Source: an uncultured Collinsella sp. (GTDB lineage Bacteria > Actinomycetota > Coriobacteriia > Coriobacteriales > Coriobacteriaceae). From it: a stretch of 64,000 nucleotides of DNA. Position 1 is the first letter of the stretch; every line of letters starts with the position of its first letter. Both the position numbers and the translations under genes were made by a program. The notes under the pieces are model-generated. The model ran no database searches, was not told where the DNA came from, and saw only the letters and a list, made by a program, of their open reading frames with translations. Positions 45,908 through 52,827 of this stretch are shown piece after piece. Location: NCBI GenBank assembly GCA_902464485.1, contig CABQJJ010000004.1:17790-81789 (forward strand). The letters run 5' to 3'.

Positions 45908-46156
45908 ATGAACGGTATGGATTCGCAGAAACGAGACGCGATCGCGCGTAAAGCGTGGTGCCAGGCAATCGTCAAGCTGCCATCCGCATACGTCACCTCG
46001 CGAGATATCGCCAAGTTGCTGAATGTCTGTAAGACCAAATCTATACAGATTCTTAAGGCGGCCGGCGGCGTGAAGATTGCCGGCGTCTGGCGCGTGGACA
46101 AGGCCGATCTGATCTTATACCTGGCCTCTATGGAAGAAGGCAACGATGTGTTCTAA
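45908..46156 (+). CDS. Excisionase-like winged-helix DNA-binding protein
   Basis: An 82-residue basic protein with a MerR/Xis-like helix-turn-helix: YVTSRDIAKLLNVCKTKSIQILKAAGGVKIAGVWRVDKADLILYL. This is the pattern of small excisionases and recombination directionality factors, in which the helix pair is followed by a wing that reads as an arm to the DNA. AAAGGAGTCTAA precedes the start. Its stop overlaps the next gene by 11 bases. Together with the gene at 56829 the element has two such proteins. Confidence 0.7.
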   Translation: MNGMDSQKRDAIARKAWCQAIVKLPSAYVTSRDIAKLLNVCKTKSIQILKAAGGVKIAGVWRVDKADLILYLASMEEGNDVF

Positions 46157-46412
46157 GACAATCGCCGAGGCCTTGGCAGATGCGTTGCCCGTCGACGGTA
46201 CGCGCGGTTGCGCTGCGCACGCCGTCGGCGTGTGCCGTGCAACCGAGCGTACCGTCGACCGTGGCAACACTGCAACAACTTCAAGCGAGGAGGACCGGAT
46301 GGACGTGACGAACATTATGGATGTTGATCCATCCTCCGCTCCCATCCTCGATATCAAGACGGTCATTAGTACTGGGGAGTACAAGCGACTGGCGGGAAAA
46401 CACGACATCTAA
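46146..46412 (+). CDS. Small unknown protein overlapping the excisionase-like gene
   Basis: An 88-residue frame that starts 11 bases inside the preceding gene, consistent with translational coupling. It contains few features: a Cys- and Ala-rich N-terminal half and a polar C-terminal half. The first half is encoded by one arm pair of a long palindrome (46191-46259), so the peptide sequence there may be a by-product of DNA structure. I cannot name a function. Confidence 0.4.
   Translation: MCSKTIAEALADALPVDGTRGCAAHAVGVCRATERTVDRGNTATTSSEEDRMDVTNIMDVDPSSAPILDIKTVISTGEYKRLAGKHDI
46191..46259. repeat. Long imperfect palindrome, 30-bp arms
   Basis: GTCGACGGTACGCGCGGTTG and ten further bases (46191-46220) match the complement of 46230-46259 at about 25 of 30 positions, around GCCGTCGGC. 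A cruciform or a transcript hairpin is possible. Confidence 0.65.
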
Positions 46413-46426
46413 GTTAGATATCTGAG

Positions 46427-47386
46427 GTGGGATGCTTTGACGTTGCGCTGGTCGACCATTGCATACCTTAATGTGGTATCTATTTTTATGGCCAAGGAGC
46501 ACCTGGACTTGTTCGATGGGCATGCCTTTGTCGATTGCCTTTGTGGCAAGCGTTCTTCTGAACTTATGAGAGTGGACCCTTCCTAAATCAAGCTCGCGCT
46601 CCAGTTTCTAAGCAACGCCTCGACGCCGCCAATTTACAGTCTCTCGTGCGGCTCCTTGCTCGACACGAAGAGGGCTTCCGGGCTGCCCATTCGGGTAGAC
46701 AGGTAATTCTAAATATGGACTTTAGTCTTTGCATCAAAATAGACGATGCGGTTCTTATTGCCCTTTCCGTGTATGATGCACTCCCGATTGATGGTGTCGA
46801 TGGAGTTCCTGTCCAACGAGACGAGTTCGCCTACGCGCATGCCGGTAGAGCGCAACAGGTCGATCAGGGCAAGGTTTCAGGGCAACCCGCAGTTATCGCA
46901 AAGAATCTCGCGACTTTGTCGCCATACGTTTCCCTTATGAGTTGCGGAGCCTTGACTCTTTTAATGCGTTTGACCGGGCTTTTGATGATATGGTCTTCGT
47001 CTTCGAGCCATGAGTAGAAGCTTGAGATGATTCTTCGGACGTTATCAACGGTGACGTGAGTGACGCCGGCTTTTTGCTGATAGTTGGAAAGATAGGACCT
47101 AATTTCTTCGCTTTCCAAGTCGCAAACTGGCGCATCGAAAGATTCAAGCTATTTTGATGGTGGCTTCGTAGTAGCAGATGGTTCTATCCGAGCAGCCTTC
47201 GAGGCGTTTTGCAGACATAAATAGATCTAGGAATGATTCGCTTTCAAACTCGCAGCCGTCTTCAGCTAGCTGGCTTTCATCGAAAGGGCAGTGCGATATA
47301 ACTTTTTCGAGTTGGCGGCTCTGCCGTGTGGTCAGGTAGGGGAGCATGAAGCGGGTAATTTCTCTGGCTGTTTTCGCGAGATCCAT
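46427..47386 (-). pseudogene. Degraded tyrosine recombinase
   Basis: Pieces of one XerC/D-like recombinase lie in order on the minus strand but in different frames. The N-terminal part is at 47144-47386 (LAKTAREITRFMLPYLTTRQ). The core-binding part is near 46930-47118 (LSNYQQKAGVTHVTVDNVRR). The catalytic start, with TGMRVGELVSLD and GKGNKNRIVYFD, lies at about 46720-46880 and is broken by a TAG. The C-terminal remnant MPIEQVQVLLGHKN is near 46500. At least two frameshifts and one stop make it non-functional. It is probably the integrase of an older element. Confidence 0.8.
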
Positions 47387-47455
47387 AGAGAGGTCCTCCC
47401 TCGCACGGTGTGTGATGCTATTTTCCTTTGTTCACTCGTGCGTTACGGAGGGAAT

Positions 47456-47760
47456 GCCGGGTGGCACCTCCGCTACGCCGCGTCAAGGGGGCCCATGAGA
47501 CCCCGCACAAACCTCCGCTCCGCTCCGGTTGGTGGAGGTCGTCATGGACCTCCCTTGACCCGCCTTCGCTCCGGTGCGGCTTTGTCCGCAGGGGCGAGAT
47601 ACTAAGGGCCATGTGCCCGGAACGGAGGAAGACATGTGAGAACAGATGATGAGGGAGATTGCGGAGGGGCTGCCGTCCGCATAGGGTTCGGCGACGTGGA
47701 GAGCATCGACTGCGAGGGCGGCCGGGCCGTGTATATCACCGGAGGGGAGTGGGCTTCACC
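47456..47760 (+). pseudogene. Deletion remnant of the DUF2958 / DUF4313-like leader and genes
   Basis: 47456-47637 repeats the leader found at 50441-50668, apart from about 45 bases missing and scattered changes, up to the ribosome site GGAACGGAGGAAGAC and ATG. The ATG is followed at once by TGA. After about 25 bases the sequence encodes AAVRIGFGDVESIDCEGGRA, matching the last 30 residues of the protein at 50970-51566. So almost both genes were deleted between leader and tail. The 47761-47971 stretch behind it holds a perfect GTTCCAAGGGGC palindrome (47836-47862) and no gene. Confidence 0.75.
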
Positions 47761-47971
47761 AAAAGAGTGTGGGCGTATCAATGGCACGTACACACCGGTT
47801 TTTTGGGACGCCTCGCATCATCCTCGCACCCTTGCGTTCCAAGGGGCTGCTGCCCCTTGGAACCTTGCCTGAGACGGCTCGGGGGCGACGGGTTTTGAGA
47901 TTTATGCGCTTGCCGCCGCCGGATTTCAGTCTGGCATATAAGCGCTCTGACTCGGAATTCGGTGGCGGACG

Positions 47972-49138
47972 CTACTTCGTAGCACCGCAGGAAGAGCACT
48001 TGTACCCGGTGGTCACGGTCTCGTCCCATGCTGCGCTCACCTGCACCTGTTCATCATATGCATCGGCCACCTTTACCTGCTCGTCGTAAGCAGCCTGCAC
48101 AGTGCGAGACTCTTCGTGGCAAGAACCGCAGTTGCCACCGTTAAGCAGCGAGTTCTTAAAATGAGCCGCTTCGTTCCCAGTGATATCCGCGCCACAGTTG
48201 TTACAAATGCTGACATACTTTACAACTGCGTCGTGGTGGACGGTCTTGTATTGTGCGTCATGGTGAACAGTCTTGTATTGTGCGTCATGGTGGACGGTCT
48301 TTGTCTGGGCTACCCAGTTATGCTGATGCGCAGGGGTGTCATCCTTCTTTGACGAACCTCCCGAGTTGGAACCGGAGCTAGAGTTGTTGCTGTTGCTGTT
48401 ACCACCACTCGGCTTACTGTCGGTCTTCCCGTCATCCCTCTTGCCGTTAGAGGTCTCCGGTGTCTTCGCATCGGACTTGTCCTCCTTGGCGGTCTCCTCG
48501 GCCTTCCCGGTCTCCTTCTCGACGGCATCCGTATCGGCGTTCGGATTGCTGCTGATATTGGTCTGGAATATGTTGACCACCTTCACGCCGCGCTCTCCGG
48601 TCAGGGTGGAATCGCCCTTCTTCACGGCTGCTGCAACGTCCTTGGCGATGGCGGTCAGGTCATCCTTCGTCACCTTGCCCGCATCCACCTTTTCGAGCGT
48701 GATGACGGTACCGTTCGTTTTCTTGTCATCTTTCCCGGCCTTGACCTTACTGGACGCTGCCTTATAGGTAGAGCCGTCCGCGTTCACCGGTGGGATGAGG
48801 GTGACGCTGTAGGTACCGGACTCGCCGACCTCTACGGTCACCTGCTTGTTCGCGGCGATGGCGGTGTAGAAGTCTACTTCCCCGTCCGCATCCTCTATAT
48901 GGGCGATAATGGGCGTGGAAGTGTCCGCATCCCAGCCGTCAGCCTTTACCTCAAGGGTAAGTACCATGTCCTGCTTCTCATCGTCCTTTGACTGGGACAC
49001 CGCAGGAGTGTTCGACCCTACTCCCCATCCGGCATGTGCAAGCGCATAGCCGCCGCCACCGATGAGGAGCGCGGCGCAGACAAGCCCGGCACCAGCCGCG
49101 CAGACCTGCTTGCGGGAGAACTCGCGTCCGAAGAGCAT
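47972..49138 (-). CDS. Membrane-anchored secreted protein with His-rich tandem repeats
   Basis: A 388-residue protein with a basic start and one hydrophobic segment at residues 11-36, a signal anchor or signal peptide. A folded region (40-220) is followed by a Ser/Asn/Gly linker. The C-terminal 110 residues hold repeats of VHHDAQYKT (three copies), then Cys pairs ICNNCGADI and NCGSCHEE, then repeats of AYDEQVKVA type (three copies), and a last CSSCGATK. The Cys and His pattern suggests metal binding outside the cell; that is inference. AAAGGAAACCGCTT precedes the start. It is the last of three genes in a minus-strand operon. Confidence 0.75.
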   Translation of the reverse strand: MLFGREFSRKQVCAAGAGLVCAALLIGGGGYALAHAGWGVGSNTPAVSQSKDDEKQDMVLTLEVKADGWDADTSTPIIAHIEDADGEVDFYTAIAANKQVTVEVGESGTYSVTLIPPVNADGSTYKAASSKVKAGKDDKKTNGTVITLEKVDAGKVTKDDLTAIAKDVAAAVKKGDSTLTGERGVKVVNIFQTNISSNPNADTDAVEKETGKAEETAKEDKSDAKTPETSNGKRDDGKTDSKPSGGNSNSNNSSSGSNSGGSSKKDDTPAHQHNWVAQTKTVHHDAQYKTVHHDAQYKTVHHDAVVKYVSICNNCGADITGNEAAHFKNSLLNGGNCGSCHEESRTVQAAYDEQVKVADAYDEQVQVSAAWDETVTTGYKCSSCGATK

Positions 49139-49174
49139 AAGCGGTTTCCTTTCTTCTTTTCCTCTGCACCCCCG

Positions 49175-49621
49175 CTATGCGTTCGCGTCAAGCTGACGCT
49201 TGAGATTCGATACCTTCAACCACTGGAGAAGGAAGGCAAAGGGCGCAAATGCAGCCGGGATGGAAAGAAAAAGCGTCGCTATGAGGAGCAGTCCGAGAGC
49301 GTTGCCCCAAACGAACAGCCTTGAGCGCTTGATTGCACGCCATGCGGCGATGTAGCCAGCAGGTACCGTGCCGACATAGAACCCGGTAAAGGCTGTTGCA
49401 GCCAGCAGGACGGGAACGAGTGCAACGATTCCAATTGCACCCGTCTGAGTTATCAGGGCAGGGGAATTAACGAGAAGCAAAAGGAAAACAACTACCGCCG
49501 TTATCGCCCCGACGATATAGAGGAACTTCTTCATCAAATCGAAGACTCGTTTTTCCTCATCATATTCGGCGCGAATCGCCATAGCGTTGTCTTGGTATAT
49601 CGGGTGTTGATAGGTTCGCAT
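49175..49621 (-). CDS. Small membrane protein of the secreted-protein operon
   Basis: A 148-residue protein with four predicted membrane helices: FLYIVGAITAVVVFLLLLV, GIVALVPVLLAATAFTGFYV, a short third, and NALGLLLIATLFLSIPAAF. No family recognised. AGAAGGTCATACC is the ribosome site. It lies 15 bases after the 48-residue gene and 36 bases before the His-repeat protein, so the three are likely co-transcribed. Confidence 0.65.
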   Translation of the reverse strand: MRTYQHPIYQDNAMAIRAEYDEEKRVFDLMKKFLYIVGAITAVVVFLLLLVNSPALITQTGAIGIVALVPVLLAATAFTGFYVGTVPAGYIAAWRAIKRSRLFVWGNALGLLLIATLFLSIPAAFAPFAFLLQWLKVSNLKRQLDANA

Positions 49622-49636
49622 GGTATGACCTTCTTT

Positions 49637-49786
49637 CTAATGTTCTGTATGCAAGTTCTTTAGAAGTTGCAGTTGCCTGTCCGGGCGGAGTCCTCGACCA
49701 AAGGGTTTTGCGATATATGCATAGGCGCTGGGGAAGTCCAATGAGAGCATATCGTCCGTCACTTTCGGAATCTCCGTATCCACCAT
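49637..49786 (-). CDS. 48-residue protein, first gene of the secreted-protein operon
   Basis: A short frame with a good ribosome site (AGAAAGGAACC) before the ATG at 49786. The product starts MVDTEIPKVTDDMLSLDFPS, is polar, and has no membrane segment. Function unknown. It is divergent from the XRE regulator gene, which probably controls this promoter region. Confidence 0.5.
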   Translation of the reverse strand: MVDTEIPKVTDDMLSLDFPSAYAYIAKPFGRGLRPDRQLQLLKNLHTEH

Positions 49787-49836
49787 GGTTCCTTTCTGGT
49801 TGCAATGCCCCAATATTTGCATTGTATTTCAAATTG

Positions 49837-49864
49837 TCACTTATATAGGTGTGACTTATATAGG
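49837..49864. promoter_or_regulatory. Direct-repeat operator between XRE gene and divergent operon
   Basis: ACTTATATAGG occurs twice, 15 bp apart (49839-49849 and 49854-49864), and TCAC...GTGA around the first copy makes it partly palindromic. It overlaps TATA-like -10 sequence, the usual place for XRE autorepression. Confidence 0.45.
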
Positions 49865-49904
49865 GTTGGCCTGAATCATTGACACCGGTGGATAGGAGGT
49901 GCCG

Positions 49905-50135
49905 ATGACTGAGCTTGACCCCAAGATGCGCGTGGGGCTTCGCATTAAGGAGCTGAGGGGCGAGCTCGGCATGAGCCAAGAGGCCTTCGCATACTCCATC
50001 GAGATGTCTCGCACCTATTTCGCCGAAGTCGAGACAGGCAAGCGAAACGTGTCTATCGAGAATATCGAGCGCATCGCAGGCGGGCTTGGCGTCTCTCTGA
50101 GAGGGTTTTTCGATTCAGATCTGTTCGATGGTTAG
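49905..50135 (+). CDS. XRE family helix-turn-helix regulator
   Basis: A 76-residue Cro/C1-type repressor that consists of the DNA-binding domain alone: IKELRGELGMSQEAFAYSIEMSRTYFAEVETGKRNVSIENIERIAGGLGVSL. The family binds as a dimer to operators near its own promoter. GATAGGAGGTGCCG sets ATG 49905. It faces the three-gene operon for the secreted protein, with repeated operator-like sequences between. Confidence 0.88.
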   Translation: MTELDPKMRVGLRIKELRGELGMSQEAFAYSIEMSRTYFAEVETGKRNVSIENIERIAGGLGVSLRGFFDSDLFDG

Positions 50136-50162
50136 TTCGGCTGCCGGCTTCTGACGTCATTT

Positions 50163-50197
50163 AAAAGTGCCCCGGTGGTAATCGCCGGGGTACTTTT
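50163..50197. terminator. Terminator of the XRE gene
   Basis: AAAAGTGCCCCGG (50163-50175) pairs with CCGGGGTACTTTT (50185-50197) with one mismatch. The flanking A- and T-runs suit both strands, and the small minus-strand gene stops just outside it. Confidence 0.8.
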
Positions 50198-50347
50198 CTA
50201 AAGAGGGGATTCGGCGGCGGCCGCTTCAGCGCGGATGCGCTGTTCGGCCTCTTCGAGGTCCCTGATAATCCTTCTCAGCGCCATGCAGCAAAAGAGCATC
50301 GACTCATGAAGGCAGGCGAGCTCGTAGACGATATTCTCGAGTTCCAT
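50198..50347 (-). CDS. 49-residue helical protein
   Basis: A short frame beginning MELENIVYELACLHESMLFC at 50347 with CGATAGGAGCCAT before it and stopping at 50198. The product is one long amphipathic helix (heptad-like Leu, Ile and Met spacing, then REEAEQRIRAEAAAA-like charged end). No family recognised. Its ribosome site and its fit against the terminator support it being real. Confidence 0.5.
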   Translation of the reverse strand: MELENIVYELACLHESMLFCCMALRRIIRDLEEAEQRIRAEAAAAESPL

Positions 50348-50440
50348 ATGGCTCCTATCGAAAAGTGAATAGCGTCTCTAATGGTTCCGATGCTGGACGT
50401 GGGCTGCCGGCGTCCGCCGCGAATCGGCCTCGGCTCCGCG

Positions 50441-50665
50441 GCCGGGTGGCACCTCCGCTACGCCGCGTCAAGGGGGCCCATGAGACCCCGCACAAACCTC
50501 CGCTCCGCTCCGGTTGGTGGAGGCCGTCATGGACCTCCCTTGACCCGTCTTCGCTCCGGTGCGGCTTTGCAGGGAGCAAAGCCGACGACGACGCGCGGCG
50601 TCGCCATTCGGCTTTGCCCGCAGGGGCGAGATGTTGAGGGCAGGGTGCCCGGAACGGAGGAAGAC
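50441..50665 (+). promoter_or_regulatory. Structured leader upstream of the DUF2958 gene
   Basis: GTCAAGGG near 50467 pairs with CCCTTGAC near 50537. Nested inside are CCCATGA with TCATGG, and ACCTCCGC with GTGGAGG, giving a long branched hairpin. A second hairpin, GCAAAGCCGA with TCGGCTTTGC-like arms (about 50577-50617), follows. It ends in GGAACGGAGGAAGAC, the ribosome site. A near-copy lies at 47456-47637. Both the length and the duplication point to a regulatory RNA leader. Confidence 0.5.
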
Positions 50666-50965
50666 ATGCAGCAGCTGATGACGAGGGAAATCGCCAAGAC
50701 GGTGCCGAGGCTCTACGAGCAGGACGGGGCGGAGGACCCCACGGTCTACGCCCACTACTTCTCGTGCGTGAACGGATGGGACTGGTGGCTGCTCGAGTTC
50801 GACGGCACGGACGAGGCGTTCGGCCTCGTCGAGGGCTACGACGACGAGCTCGGCTACTTCAGCATCAAGGAGATGGCCGAGCTGAACCGCCAGATGGGGT
50901 TCGCCGCCGTCGAGCGAGACGAGCACTTCTCCCCGAGGCCGCTCAGCGCCGTCAGGAGGAGGTAG
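50666..50965 (+). CDS. DUF2958 domain protein
   Basis: A 99-residue acidic protein: YAHYFSCVNGWDWWLLEFDG followed by FGLVEGYDDELGYFSIKEM, the DUF2958 signature. Such proteins are common in plasmids and conjugative elements; no biochemical function is established that I know of. GGAACGGAGGAAGAC precedes the ATG. The next gene follows by four bases. The very GC-rich codon use differs from the left part of the element. Confidence 0.75.
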   Translation: MQQLMTREIAKTVPRLYEQDGAEDPTVYAHYFSCVNGWDWWLLEFDGTDEAFGLVEGYDDELGYFSIKEMAELNRQMGFAAVERDEHFSPRPLSAVRRR

Positions 50966-50969
50966 ACAC

Positions 50970-51566
50970 ATGGTCACGGTCGAGTTCGACTCCATGGGCG
51001 AGGCGGTCCGCCTCGCCCTCGTGGCCGGGGAGTACGCGGGCGGCGGCCTGGCCGTCCTTCTCCTCGACGCCACGGACCCGCGCTCCGATGGCTACATGGC
51101 CGGGTGGGGCGTGCTCACGGCGAGCGTGCCGTCGGCGGCCGAGTGGTGCCGCGGGCGCGGCAACGTCGCCATCGACGCCGACGCGCCCGCGGCGTTCCTC
51201 GAGGCGCTCGAGGCCGCCGGCTTGCTCCGCATGGCCGGCCGCTCGGCGGCGTCCGGGATGGCCCGCTACCCGCTGGCCACGGTTGCCGACCACGCCCTCG
51301 ACAGCATGGGCGGCCTAACCGAGACCTTGGAGGAGGCCCTCGGCTCGACGGTCGTCGTCGAGTACGAGTCGGGAGGCGACGGCGGCGCGTTCGAGGTGGG
51401 GACCGCGCCGGCGGGCTCGACCGAGCTCGAGCGCCTCATCGCCGCCGCGAGGTCCGAGGCCGATGCGTCGGCAGCCGCCGGCGGATGGGCGGCCGTCCGG
51501 GTCGGTTTCGGGGATGCCGAGACCATCGACTGCGAGACGGGGCGGACGGTCTACGTCGCGGGGTGA
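50970..51566 (+). CDS. DUF4313-like acidic element protein
   Basis: A 198-residue acidic protein. The N-terminal AVRLALVAGEYAGGGLAVLLLD and the LTASVPSA strand resemble DUF4313, a small domain of conjugative elements; the match is by eye. A middle segment has two helices around DADAPAAFLEALEAAGLL. The C-terminal GFGDAETIDCETGRTVYVAG is repeated in the deleted copy near 47690. It is co-transcribed with the DUF2958 gene. Confidence 0.55.
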   Translation: MVTVEFDSMGEAVRLALVAGEYAGGGLAVLLLDATDPRSDGYMAGWGVLTASVPSAAEWCRGRGNVAIDADAPAAFLEALEAAGLLRMAGRSAASGMARYPLATVADHALDSMGGLTETLEEALGSTVVVEYESGGDGGAFEVGTAPAGSTELERLIAAARSEADASAAAGGWAAVRVGFGDAETIDCETGRTVYVAG

Positions 51567-51922
51567 AATGGGAGGAGGGCGCGGGCGCGGTCCAGATGGG
51601 CCGCGCTTTTCCTTTCCCGGGGATGCGGAACTCCCACCGTCCAAGTGCCTTGGACGGTGGGAGCTGGATACGACGATATACTGCGCGTGCAACGGGGACA
51701 CGCGCCTCCTTTTCGGTTGACTCCACCAGTTCGTACAGAGACTTTTCGATTTCCCGCTTTGATTTGGAGGTCTGTAATTCCATATTTCTGGAATGCGGCA
51801 CGAGGCTGAGCTTCGAAATCGCGTCTTGCGTCGGTAGATTGTTCCGCGTCCGCGACCAGTTTTTCAAGGGTGCTAAGCTGGGACTGTATTGAGAGTTCGT
51901 TTAGGTGGTTCACATTGTCCAT
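51551..51922 (-). CDS. Possible peptide precursor or small unknown protein
   Basis: A frame beginning MDNVNHLNELSIQSQLSTLE at 51922. Residues 15-50 (LEKLVADAEQSTDARRDFEA then QPRAAFQKYGI) recall the leader segments of NHLP/nitrile-hydratase-like RiPP precursors, in which a helix is followed by a DPRAALxxxGI-like turn. The following part is basic with two Cys and several Thr and Ser. The frame then runs through a 15-bp palindrome into the tail of the convergent gene, so its end is doubtful, and another frame is open in its second half. The ribosome site is weak. Low confidence. Confidence 0.3.
   Translation of the reverse strand: MDNVNHLNELSIQSQLSTLEKLVADAEQSTDARRDFEAQPRAAFQKYGITDLQIKAGNRKVSVRTGGVNRKGGACPRCTRSISSYPAPTVQGTWTVGVPHPRERKSAAHLDRARALLPFHPAT
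51631..51663. terminator. Perfect 15-bp hairpin behind the DUF4313-like gene
   Basis: CTCCCACCGTCCAAG and its exact complement around TGC. No T-run follows, so it may be a terminator of another type or a REP-like repeat. Confidence 0.5.
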
Positions 51923-51996
51923 AGCGGTGACCACCAATGTTGAATAGCTGTCTTGAAAGACTGTGTATTTATACTTGATTTAAGGCGGAGTGGAAT

Positions 51997-52650
51997 GTGA
52001 GCGCGCAAGGAGATGCGGAATCGATGAGAGTCTCAAAAAAAATTACTGCAGTGTTATCATCTTCCATCCTATCTATTCTTCCATTTCTGATTCTATGGGC
52101 GGCTTGGTCAGCCCTCCCTGATACAATTCCCGCTCATTGGAGTGGGGGTGTGGTTGATCGATGGGGTAATAAGCTTGAATTGCTGGTTGTTCCGCTGTTT
52201 TCTCTGATTGGTTCTATTGCAATTTCTGTGTACCTTATTGTTTCCACGCGGCGAAGAGAGTTCGCGGATTTCTCTGTTCGAATGCGACGGGACTTTGTTG
52301 CGTGCTATATTTCCAGTCTTCTTTTATCGACAACCTGCTCAGTGATAATTGCCGTTTGGGTTCAGTTGATTCTTACGCAAAGCAATGCGGTTGATGGGGG
52401 GCTTGGACTATCGATCCTGTATTCCCTTCCCGGGCTATATGTGATCTTGTGCGCTTTGCCGCCTTTTTATGCGAGCGGCGAGAGCAAAAAGGCAGAGCGC
52501 CTGATAACAGTTCTTATTGGCGGCGCGGAGATTGTTCTTTGTGGAATAGTGCTTGAAGGTTCGGCTGCCTCTTATGCGATGATTGGACTGATGATTCTGT
52601 TCTGTGCGTTTGAGATTGTGTCACAGGTAAGGGATAGCCGGTCCTTATGA
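51997..52650 (+). CDS. DUF1648 (SdpI-like) membrane protein
   Basis: A 217-residue protein with about six membrane helices. The DUF1648 signature WSALPDTIPAHWSGGVVDRWGNK lies at residues 36-58 between helices 1 and 2. In SdpI of Bacillus this fold gives immunity to the SdpC toxin, while in other proteins its role is unknown. GTG 51997 follows GGCGGAGTGG; ATG 52024 follows AAGGAG at a longer distance and is an alternative. Its low GC contrasts with the GC-rich neighbours, so it looks like an insertion of different origin. It is divergent from the possible peptide precursor. Confidence 0.7.
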   Translation: MSAQGDAESMRVSKKITAVLSSSILSILPFLILWAAWSALPDTIPAHWSGGVVDRWGNKLELLVVPLFSLIGSIAISVYLIVSTRRREFADFSVRMRRDFVACYISSLLLSTTCSVIIAVWVQLILTQSNAVDGGLGLSILYSLPGLYVILCALPPFYASGESKKAERLITVLIGGAEIVLCGIVLEGSAASYAMIGLMILFCAFEIVSQVRDSRSL

Positions 52651-52754
52651 GCAGGATAAGGGCGCACTACGGGCGCCCGGGATTTTGCGGCGCAACTCGG
52701 CGTGCCGAGTTCGTTTCCGCTGGTAGCGTGGAAAGATAAACCGAAAGACCGCCA

Positions 52755-52804
52755 CGGCCCGCCGTCATACGCGCCTCGCGCGCCGTATGACGGCGGGCCG
52801 TTTT
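52755..52804. terminator. Terminator hairpin, 17-bp perfect arms
   Basis: CGGCCCGCCGTCATACG (52755-52771) and its exact complement (52784-52800), followed on + by TTTTCGC. It lies between the convergent DUF1648 gene and coupling protein gene. Confidence 0.75.
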
Positions 52805-52827
52805 CGCAGGCAGGGCCGTATGACGCA

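Noticed and set aside
51436..51867. Alternative minus-strand frame over the possible peptide precursor
   Set aside because: It has charged, helix-like sequence in the middle but no ribosome site and its end is shadow of the convergent gene; kept only as a doubt on the other frame.
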